Shown here in pieces: positions 58,050 to 64,000 of a stretch of DNA of 64,000 nucleotides. Under the pieces are notes generated by a model, which was given only the letters and a program-made list of their open reading frames with translations, searched no databases and had not been told where the DNA came from. The translations under genes and the position numbers were made by a program. Source of the stretch: Pseudonocardia sediminis (GTDB taxonomy: Bacteria; Actinomycetota; Actinomycetes; Mycobacteriales; Pseudonocardiaceae). The first letter of the stretch is position 1. Every line of letters begins with the position of its first letter. The DNA is taken from the NCBI RefSeq assembly GCF_004217185.1, contig NZ_SHKL01000001.1:1758001-1822000 (forward strand), read 5' to 3'.

Positions 58050-58823
58050 CTACGGCAGCACCGCGCGGAAGCAGTAGCGGTCGAGGCTGAAGAAATAGTC
58101 GTCCCGGTCCCGGACGTCGGCGCGCCAGGCGTGGGCGTCGTCGGCGGTCAGACCCTCGCGCCCGGCCACGAAGTCGGTGATCATCTCGATCATGCCGGCG
58201 CTGTAGGTGTCGGTGTCGAACTCCGGGTTGAGCAGCGACACCATGTCGACCGTGACGCCGGTGAACCCGGCGGAGCGCAGGCGGGGTCCGAGCGTGCAGC
58301 GCAGGCGCGGGTCGGCCAGGTGCGCCTCCCACGCCCGCAGCACGCGGCGGTGCCGGTCCCGGTCGGTCACGTTCCAGACCACCGAGTCCCAGTCCGTGTC
58401 GAGCAGCAGCACCCGGCCGCCCGGGCGCAGGACCCGGGCGATCTCGGTCAGCGCCGCCGGGACGTCGGCGACGTACTCCAGGACCTGGGTGGAGACCACG
58501 GCGTCGAACGGGCCGTCGGGCAGCGAGCCCGGCCCGTCGATCCCGCGCTCGTCCACCCGGGCCCGGTCGCCACAGCGCTCCCGGGCCATCTCCACCATCG
58601 ACGGGCTCGGATCGATCCCGTGCGCGACCCCGTCCGGGCCGGCCGCGGCGGCGATCGCCTCCAGCAGCTGACCCGGACCGGTACCGATGTCGAGCACGTG
58701 CTCCCCGGGACGCACGTCCAGCAGCGCGAGCGTGCGCTCCCGCTGCGTGACGACGTCGTGCGTGGCGTACGTCCGCGCCACCCGCCGGGCACTCGCCGCG
58801 TCGAACGGCAGCATGCCTGCCAT
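58050..58823 (-). CDS. SAM-dependent methyltransferase (UbiE/COQ5-like)
   Basis: A 257-aa class I methyltransferase: motif I VLDIGTGPGQLLEAIAA, the acidic residue in HGIDPSPSMVEMARER, FDAVVSTQVLEYVAD and LRPGGRVLLLDTDWDSVVW. The C-terminal part (YSAGMIEMITDFVAGREGL) resembles small-molecule O- or C-methyltransferases. It lies 7 bp downstream of the HTH gene in the same direction and could share its transcript. Confidence 0.88.
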   Translation of the reverse strand: MAGMLPFDAASARRVARTYATHDVVTQRERTLALLDVRPGEHVLDIGTGPGQLLEAIAAAAGPDGVAHGIDPSPSMVEMARERCGDRARVDERGIDGPGSLPDGPFDAVVSTQVLEYVADVPAALTEIARVLRPGGRVLLLDTDWDSVVWNVTDRDRHRRVLRAWEAHLADPRLRCTLGPRLRSAGFTGVTVDMVSLLNPEFDTDTYSAGMIEMITDFVAGREGLTADDAHAWRADVRDRDDYFFSLDRYCFRAVLP

Positions 58824-58830
58824 CGCGCGG

Positions 58831-59043
58831 CTACCCGCCGGTGTACCGGGCCGACTCGATCAGCTCGGACACCGCCTCCGGTGGCACCCGGAACGACCGT
58901 CCGAACCGGACGGCCGGCAACTCACCACTGTGCACCAGGCGGTACACGGTCATCCGCGAGACCCGCATGCGTTCCGCGACCTCGGCCACGGTCAGGAACG
59001 GTGCGTCCTGCCCGGCCCGCTGCTCCGGTATTCCAGCACCCAT
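58831..59043 (-). CDS. Small helix-turn-helix (excisionase-type) DNA-binding protein
   Basis: The 70-aa product is nearly all one HTH_17/MerR-type domain: FLTVAEVAERMRVSRMTVYR, LVHSGELPAVRFGRSFRVP. It resembles Rv0500A and related actinobacterial regulators outside phages. The ATG at 59043 has GGGAGGGG upstream. No phage genes lie nearby, so a host regulatory role is likely. Confidence 0.88.
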   Translation of the reverse strand: MGAGIPEQRAGQDAPFLTVAEVAERMRVSRMTVYRLVHSGELPAVRFGRSFRVPPEAVSELIESARYTGG

Positions 59044-59210
59044 TCTCGCGACCCCTCCCACGTACTTTGCGTGACGAGACGGTAGCCCAGATGCCGACAC
59101 CCTCCGGGTGCGTTCACGTCCCCGGTCGGGTGGCATCGTCCGATGACACCTGCCCTGGGTGGTGGCGCGACGACCCAGCGTGACGACGGGCGTCGCGTAG
59201 TCTCCGATCG

Positions 59211-59888
59211 ATGAGCCTGACGACGACGTCGGACACGCCGCAGCCGGCCGATCTGGCCCCCGCGGGGTTCGTGGACTCCGACTCCACCGAGGTGCGCGCG
59301 TTCACCGCACGGGTGACCGAGGGGGTCGACGACCCGGTCGAGCGGGCCGTCGCGCTGTTCACCGCCGTGCGCGACGAGATCTGGTACGACCCGTTCTGCC
59401 TGGTCACCGAGCCCGCCGCCTGCCGCGCGAGCGCGATCGCGGAGCAGGGCAACAACTGGTGCGTCCCGAAGGCCGTGCTGCTCACCGCGGCCGCGCGGGC
59501 CGCCGGCATCCCGGCCCGGCTCGGGTTCGCCGACGTGCGCAACCACCTCAACACCGAACGGCTGCGCGCCCGGATGGGCGGCGCCGACCTGTTCGTCTTC
59601 CACGGCTACACCGCCCTGCACCTCGACGGGCGCTGGGTGAAGGCCACCCCGGCGTTCAACGCCGAGCTCTGCGCCCGCTTCGGCGTCGACCCGATCGACT
59701 TCGACGGCCGCACCGACGCGCTGATGCACCCCTACGACGGCGCCGGGGACGAGTACATGGAGTACGTCCACGACCGCGGCCAGTACACCGACCTGCCACT
59801 CGACGAGCTGCTCACGACGTTCCGTGAGCACTACGGCGAGGCCATGTTCGCCGCCGACGACCGGGGAGCCGACACGTTCACCCGGTGA
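59211..59888 (+). CDS. Transglutaminase-like domain protein
   Basis: A 225-aa protein of the transglutaminase/protease-like fold. The Cys nucleophile is in QGNNWCVPKAVLLTAAARAA, followed by GIPARLGFADVRNH and then HGYTALHLDGRWVKATPAFN, which provides the His and Asp. It is cytoplasmic (no signal). TAGTCT (59198-59203) ends 7 bases before the ATG, so the start is leaderless. Its end overlaps the convergent SRPBCC gene by 11 bp. Confidence 0.87.
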   Translation: MSLTTTSDTPQPADLAPAGFVDSDSTEVRAFTARVTEGVDDPVERAVALFTAVRDEIWYDPFCLVTEPAACRASAIAEQGNNWCVPKAVLLTAAARAAGIPARLGFADVRNHLNTERLRARMGGADLFVFHGYTALHLDGRWVKATPAFNAELCARFGVDPIDFDGRTDALMHPYDGAGDEYMEYVHDRGQYTDLPLDELLTTFREHYGEAMFAADDRGADTFTR

Positions 59889-60429
59889 GCGTGACGCGCT
59901 CCCGCAGCCCGGCCGCGAGCCCGGCGATCGTCAGCAGGTCGACGACGCCTCCACCGACCTCGGCCAGGCGCCGCCGCCGGATACCGGCCATCCGCAGCCG
60001 CAGGTGCATCCGGGTCCCGGCGCCCTCGGCGCGCGCCACGATCGCCCAGCTCAACCGGATCCGGCCCCGGGCCGACCGGTGCACCAGCACGTGCGGCGGC
60101 TCGTGCACGACGACCTCGAACGTCGCGTCCGGCCCGCCCCAGTCCGCGATCACGTCGCCGGGACGCAGGTGCTGCAGCTCCGGGTCGATCCGGCGGATCC
60201 CGCGCCGCCGCGCCGGGACGACGGTCTCCACCCGGCGGGGGAGGTACCAGCCGGATCGGCCCTTGCCCAGCTGCACGATCCACGGCCACACCGACGCCTG
60301 CGTCGCGGGCAGGGAGAACGCCCGGTCCATGACGACCTCGGCGTCCGGGACGAGGTCGTCACCGGGGAGGGCGGCGGCGCGTTCCGCCGCGCGCGGGCGG
60401 ACGCCCAGCAGGTCGGCGGAGGGGAGCAT
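59878..60429 (-). CDS. SRPBCC-family (START/Bet v1-like) protein
   Basis: The 183-aa protein has an N-terminal segment FSLPATQASVWPWIVQLGKGR, then SGWYLPRRVETVV and a beta-rich part (TFEVVVHEPPHVLVHRSARG, LSWAIVARAEGAGTRMHLRL), the usual SRPBCC helix-grip pattern for binding hydrophobic ligands. No catalytic residues can be named. Convergent with the transglutaminase-like gene. Confidence 0.75.
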   Translation of the reverse strand: MLPSADLLGVRPRAAERAAALPGDDLVPDAEVVMDRAFSLPATQASVWPWIVQLGKGRSGWYLPRRVETVVPARRRGIRRIDPELQHLRPGDVIADWGGPDATFEVVVHEPPHVLVHRSARGRIRLSWAIVARAEGAGTRMHLRLRMAGIRRRRLAEVGGGVVDLLTIAGLAAGLRERVTLTG

Positions 60430-60497
60430 CGATCCAGTAGACCAGCCCGGGGGAACGGGGGCGAAAACTGCGAAGCGTTGCGAACTACAGTGCGGTG

Positions 60498-61553
60498 GTG
60501 ACCCCTCACTCGGTGACCGACGACGACCCGGCAGGCGACTGGACCGCCCCGGGGGTGTTCCGGTCCGCCCCGGACGTCTACCGGATCCCGCTGCCGCTGC
60601 CGCAGGACGGTCTGCGCGCGGTGAACGTCTACGCCGTCGCCGACACCGACGGCTGGACCCTGATCGACTCCGGCTGGGCCCTGGACGAGGCGCGCGACCT
60701 GCTCGAGTCGGCGCTCAAGGCCCTGGGCTCCGGGTTCGGCGACGTCCGCCGGTTCCTCGTCACCCACGCCCACCGCGACCACTACACGATGGCCTCGGTG
60801 CTGCGCCGCGAGTACGGGACCCCGGTGCTGCTCGGCCGCGGTGAGGAGCCCAATCTCGACGTCATGCACGACGCGGCCCGCCGCCCGGGCGACGCCGACG
60901 CCCCGCGCCTGGTCCGGTCCGGCGCGCACGACCTGGCCCGCCAGGTCCGCGACACCCCGTGGCCGGTCCCGGACGTCACCCAGTGGGAGTTCCCGGACGA
61001 GTGGATCGAGGACCGGGCCGTCCTCGAGGTCGGCGAGGGGGAGGGGATCCGCCGGCTGGAGGCGATCGAGACCCCCGGCCACACCCGCGGTCACCTGGTC
61101 TTCGCCGACGACGCGTCGGACCTGATGTTCGCCGGCGACCACGTCCTGCCCCGGATCACGCCGTCGATCGGCCTGCAGCCGAACCCGGTGGCCAACCCCC
61201 TGGGCGACTTCCTGACCTCGCTGCAGCTGCTGCGCAGCCGTCCGGACGCGCGCCTGCTGCCGGCGCACGGCCCCCTCGGACGGCGGGTACACGAACGGGT
61301 GGACGAGCTGCTCGCCCACCACGTGACCCGGCTCGACGCCAGCCTGGCCGCGATCGACGCCGGGTGCGGCACCGGCTTCGAGGTGGCCGGGCGCCTGCGC
61401 TGGACCCGGCGTGAGCACCACCTCTCCGACCTGGACCTCTTCAACTCCATGCTCGCGGTCATGGAGACCAGCGCGCACCTCGACGTGCTGGTCGAGCGGG
61501 GGGTTCTCGCGGTGTCCGACGAGGACGGCGTCGCGATCTACCGGCGGGCCTAG
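60498..61553 (+). CDS. MBL-fold metallo-hydrolase
   Basis: A 351-aa metallo-beta-lactamase-fold enzyme. The metal motif is THAHRDHYTM, with further ligands in TPGHTRGHLVF, FAGDHVLPR and PAHGPLG. A C-terminal winged-helix-like region (about 270-351) is typical of the group related to glyoxalase II/LACTB2. TACAGT (60486-60491) favours the GTG at 60498 (leaderless) over GTG 60495. Substrate unknown. Confidence 0.9.
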   Translation: MTPHSVTDDDPAGDWTAPGVFRSAPDVYRIPLPLPQDGLRAVNVYAVADTDGWTLIDSGWALDEARDLLESALKALGSGFGDVRRFLVTHAHRDHYTMASVLRREYGTPVLLGRGEEPNLDVMHDAARRPGDADAPRLVRSGAHDLARQVRDTPWPVPDVTQWEFPDEWIEDRAVLEVGEGEGIRRLEAIETPGHTRGHLVFADDASDLMFAGDHVLPRITPSIGLQPNPVANPLGDFLTSLQLLRSRPDARLLPAHGPLGRRVHERVDELLAHHVTRLDASLAAIDAGCGTGFEVAGRLRWTRREHHLSDLDLFNSMLAVMETSAHLDVLVERGVLAVSDEDGVAIYRRA

Positions 61554-61781
61554 CAGCCGGAGCGGGACACACCGGCCGCGACACGCCCGGAATGCGGGTG
61601 TCGGGCTGGCCGGGGAGCACCCGGATACGGCACAGTGGCGCCAACGTCATCCGACCCCCGAGAAGGAGAACGCCGGACCCAGCCACGCACAGATCCACAC
61701 CACGCTCTGCCGCACGCACCACGCAGCACGTTCGAGGACGTAGGGGAAGACGATCCTCGTCGACGTACAGCGGAGGTAGCA

Positions 61782-62270
61782 GTGAGCACACGCGGGGTGG
61801 TTTTCGTCCACTCGTCGCCGACTGCGGTCTGTCCGCACGTCGAGTGGGCGATCTCAGGTGTCCTCGGGGCACGGGTGTCCTTGGAGTGGTCACCTCAGCC
61901 CGTCGTGTCCGGACAGATGCGAGCCGAGTGCTCGTGGTCCGGACCCGCCGGTAGCGGGGGTGCGATCGCGGGCGCGTTGCGCGCGTGGTCGATGCTGCGC
62001 TTCGAGGTCACCGAGGACCCGAGCCCGGGGATGGACGGCGAGCGGTTCGCCCACGTCCCCGGCCTGGGGATGTGGCGTGGACGGACCAGCGCGAACGGTG
62101 ACGTCGTGCTGCCGGAGGACCAGATCCGGTCGATCATGGCCGAGTGCTCCGGGGCGCAGCTGCCGCGGCGGCTCGACCAGCTCCTGGGCACCGCCTGGGA
62201 CGACGAGCTGGAGTCCTTCCGGTTCGCCGGCGACGGCGCGGCCGTCACCTGGCTGCACCAGGTGGGTTAG
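61782..62270 (+). CDS. DUF3145 family protein
   Basis: A 162-aa actinobacterial protein: RGVVFVHSSPTAVCPHVEWA, LEWSPQPVVSGQMRAECSWS, WSMLRFEVTEDPSPGMDGER and GDVVLPEDQIRSIM. The GTG at 61782 follows GGAGG. This family usually lies beside fatty-acid synthase II genes in actinomycetes, which agrees with the KAS gene 0.7 kb downstream. Function not established. The 228-bp gap upstream shows no other feature. Confidence 0.88.
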   Translation: MSTRGVVFVHSSPTAVCPHVEWAISGVLGARVSLEWSPQPVVSGQMRAECSWSGPAGSGGAIAGALRAWSMLRFEVTEDPSPGMDGERFAHVPGLGMWRGRTSANGDVVLPEDQIRSIMAECSGAQLPRRLDQLLGTAWDDELESFRFAGDGAAVTWLHQVG

Positions 62271-62334
62271 GCGCACCGGCGGGATCGATCACCCCGGGGG
62301 CCCGGGGCGGGCGGGCGGATAGCAGACTGTCACC

Positions 62335-62892
62335 GTGGCGAGCAGAGGTGGGCGTCGAGCGGTGGCACTCTGCGTGGCGCTGGTCCTCGTTCTCGCGGGT
62401 GTCGGTGCCGCAGCCTTCTACGCCTCGGGGCAGGCACTGCAGGGCCCCTCTCCGGGCGCCGCACCGCCGTCCCTTCCGGACTCCGGTGCCGGGTCCAACA
62501 CCGTCCAGCTCAGCGACGACGCCGCCACGCACCCCGCGGCCACGCTCGTGCTGGAGCAGATCCAGCTCTACTTCAACGCGATCAACAACCGCGACTATCC
62601 GACGTGGACCCAGGTCGTCACCGACGAGCGCGCGGCCCAGCAGCCCCGCGAGGACTGGCTGCGCGGGATCGGCTCGACCACCGACGGCACGATCCGGGTC
62701 GACCGGATCACCGACCTGGACCAGGGGCGCGTGCTGGCGCTCGTCCGGTTCGTCAGCGTGCAGAACCCCGCCGACGGCCCGGCGGGTCTGAAGGTCGGCC
62801 GGATCTGCTGGCGGGCGTCGCTGCCGATGGCAGGCTCCCCGCCGCGCCTGGAGGTCGGCGACGCGGCCAGCACCCTCGGCGCCCCCTGCTGA
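62335..62892 (+). CDS. Membrane-anchored or secreted hypothetical protein, 185 aa
   Basis: A basic start (RGGRR) precedes a hydrophobic segment (8-29, AVALCVALVLVLAGVGAAAF), a Pro/Ser-rich linker and a soluble domain of about 115 residues (LEQIQLYFNAINNRDYPTWT, IRVDRITDLDQGRVLALVRF). The domain resembles the NTF2-like extracytoplasmic domains common in mycobacterial anchored proteins. The GTG at 62335 is preceded by a weak TAGCAG. Function unknown. Confidence 0.72.
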   Translation: MASRGGRRAVALCVALVLVLAGVGAAAFYASGQALQGPSPGAAPPSLPDSGAGSNTVQLSDDAATHPAATLVLEQIQLYFNAINNRDYPTWTQVVTDERAAQQPREDWLRGIGSTTDGTIRVDRITDLDQGRVLALVRFVSVQNPADGPAGLKVGRICWRASLPMAGSPPRLEVGDAASTLGAPC

Positions 62893-62900
62893 AAAACGGC

Positions 62901-62942
62901 TGTGCGCGGATACCACTGCCGGGGCAGCGATATCCGCGCACG
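62901..62942. repeat. Diverged copy of the GCGGATATCGCTGCC inverted repeat
   Basis: 62901-62920 pairs with 62923-62942 around GG. The right arm is identical to that of the 31776-31817 copy, while the left arm has changes at TACCACT. It lies between the convergent 185-aa and fabF genes. Confidence 0.75.
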
Positions 62943-62957
62943 AGCGCGCAGCGCCTG

Positions 62958-64000
62958 TCAGACCTTGGTGAACAGCAGCGACGCGTTGTGCCCGCCGAAA
63001 CCGAACGAGTTGTTGATCGCCGCGGTGACGTCGGTGCGACGCGGTTCCCCGGCCACGACGTCGAGCTCCACGCCCGGGTCGAGGTTCTCCAGGTTCAGCG
63101 TCGCCGGGATGACGCCCTCGGACAGCGAGAGCATCGTGACGATGCCCTCGACCGCTCCGGCCCCGCCGACCAAGTGGCCGAGCGCGGACTTGGGCGCGGT
63201 CAGCACCGGGTGGTCGCCCAGCGCCTTGCGGATCGCCACCGTCTCGCCGACGTCGCCGGCGACCGTCGACGTCGCGTGGCAGTTGACGTGCCCCACGTCG
63301 GACGGCTCGAGACCGGCCGTCTTCACGGCCGCCTTCATCGCCCGGGACTGTCCCACGCCCTCCGGGTCGGGCCCGGTGATGTGGTAGGCGTCCGACGTCA
63401 GCCCCACGCCGGCGAGCCGGCCGCGGATCGTCGCGCCGCGGGCCTTCGCGAACTCCTCGCGCTCCAGCACGACGACGCCCGCACCCTCACCGAGCACGAA
63501 CCCGTCGCGCCCGGTGTCGAACGGCCGCGAGGCGCGCTCCGGGTCGTCGTTGCGCTGCGACAGTGTCCGGGCCTGCACGAAGCCGGCCACGGTGATCGGC
63601 ACGATGCAGGACTCCGCGCCGCCGGCCAGGATCACGTCGACCTCGCCGGCCATCAGCAGCCGGTAGGCCCAGACCATGGCCTCGGCACCGGTCGCGCACG
63701 CCGACGCGGGGGAGTGCACCCCGCCCTGCGCGCCCCACTCGAGGCTGACCATGGCGGCCGGGCCGTTCGGCATCAGCATCGGGACGGTCAGCGGGGAGAC
63801 CTTGCGCAGGCCGTGCTCCTCGAGCAGGTCGTCCTGCGCGAGCAGCGTCGGGGCCCCGCCGATCCCGGCGCCGATCACGATCGCCAGACGTTCGCCCTCG
63901 ACCTGCGGGCTGCCGCCCTCGGCGTTCGGGGCGTCGCCGAGCCCGGCGTGCGCCCACGCCTCACGCGCCGCGACGATCGCCACCTGCTCGCAGCGGTCCA
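62958..64000 (-). CDS. fabF: Beta-ketoacyl-ACP synthase II (FabF/KasA type), 5' end outside window
   Basis: KAS II elongates acyl-ACP with malonyl-ACP in fatty-acid synthase II (mycolate-type in relatives). The visible 347 codons include the active-site Cys (SPASACATGAEAMVW), His in VNCHATSTVAGD, Lys/His in APKSALGHLVGGAGA and the C-terminal NNSFGFGGHNASLLF. The frame stays open to the right edge (..RCEQVAIVAAREAW), so the first 60-70 residues are missing. Its neighbours DUF3145 and the expected acyl-carrier genes beyond the edge fit a fatty-acid locus. Confidence 0.95.
   Translation of the reverse strand, partial: DRCEQVAIVAAREAWAHAGLGDAPNAEGGSPQVEGERLAIVIGAGIGGAPTLLAQDDLLEEHGLRKVSPLTVPMLMPNGPAAMVSLEWGAQGGVHSPASACATGAEAMVWAYRLLMAGEVDVILAGGAESCIVPITVAGFVQARTLSQRNDDPERASRPFDTGRDGFVLGEGAGVVVLEREEFAKARGATIRGRLAGVGLTSDAYHITGPDPEGVGQSRAMKAAVKTAGLEPSDVGHVNCHATSTVAGDVGETVAIRKALGDHPVLTAPKSALGHLVGGAGAVEGIVTMLSLSEGVIPATLNLENLDPGVELDVVAGEPRRTDVTAAINNSFGFGGHNASLLFTKV

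Noticed and set aside
58831..59043. Excisionase of an integrated element
   Set aside because: The domain is excisionase-like, but no integrase, attachment-site repeat or phage gene is nearby, and the protein matches chromosomal Rv0500A-type regulators.

Overview
The window is chromosomal DNA from a high-G+C actinobacterium, most likely a Pseudonocardiaceae member close to Pseudonocardia. This is inferred from G+C-rich third codon positions, many GTG starts, a mycothiol-type DsbA-fold reductase, actinobacterial LexA boxes and RecA-NDp (PafBC-type) promoter motifs. Gene order also follows the Mycobacterium tuberculosis block from recA/recX through miaB, miaA, dapF and hflX to lexA and nrdR. The sequence looks like ordinary chromosome: I found no insertion sequence, prophage, CRISPR array, rRNA or tRNA gene.

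Layout. 1-633 holds only short repeats. 634-7740 (minus) carries the large helicase Lhr, two uncharacterised proteins (one only 45 aa) and a family III CoA-transferase. 7786-10626 is DUF3046-recA-recX, with an SOS box and a PafBC-type promoter in front of recA. 10670-14123 has a DinB-like protein, a methyltransferase with a divergent XRE-cupin regulator, a mycothiol reductase homologue and an unknown membrane protein. 14132-25095 holds a LysR regulator, a b558-type succinate dehydrogenase (sdhCAB), a DNA-alkylation cluster (ECF sigma factor, Ogt-Ada fusion, AlkB) and a second succinate dehydrogenase of the M. tuberculosis Sdh1 type. 25190-29670 has small unknowns, a hydrolase, and a tightly coupled four-gene redox-like cluster whose last gene carries an in-frame TGA. 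29786-38367 has an S9 peptidase, a glutamate-type ABC importer (gluABCD), a divergent two-component system and an orphan TAXI solute-binding lipoprotein.

38467-54933 is the conserved tRNA-modification and DNA-damage block: miaB, a membrane protein, DUF349, an extradiol-dioxygenase-like protein, miaA, dapF, an extra hydrolase, hflX, a secreted protein that seems to start at CTG, lexA, two tandem DNA-damage-controlled small membrane proteins, nrdR and B12-dependent nrdJ. 55085-64000 holds hydrolases, NUDIX, pirin, a methyltransferase, a small HTH protein, transglutaminase-like, SRPBCC, MBL-fold and DUF3145 proteins, and a KAS II (fabF) gene that runs off the right edge.

How it fits together. 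The strongest theme is genome maintenance: Lhr, RecA, RecX, LexA, NrdR/NrdJ, the sigma/Ogt-Ada/AlkB cluster and the two lexA-adjacent membrane proteins. Promoter motifs tie several of these to LexA, to PafBC, or to both. A second theme is leaderless transcription: at least a dozen genes start 6-8 bases after a TAnnnT-like -10 box. Several families of extragenic palindromes are scattered between operons.
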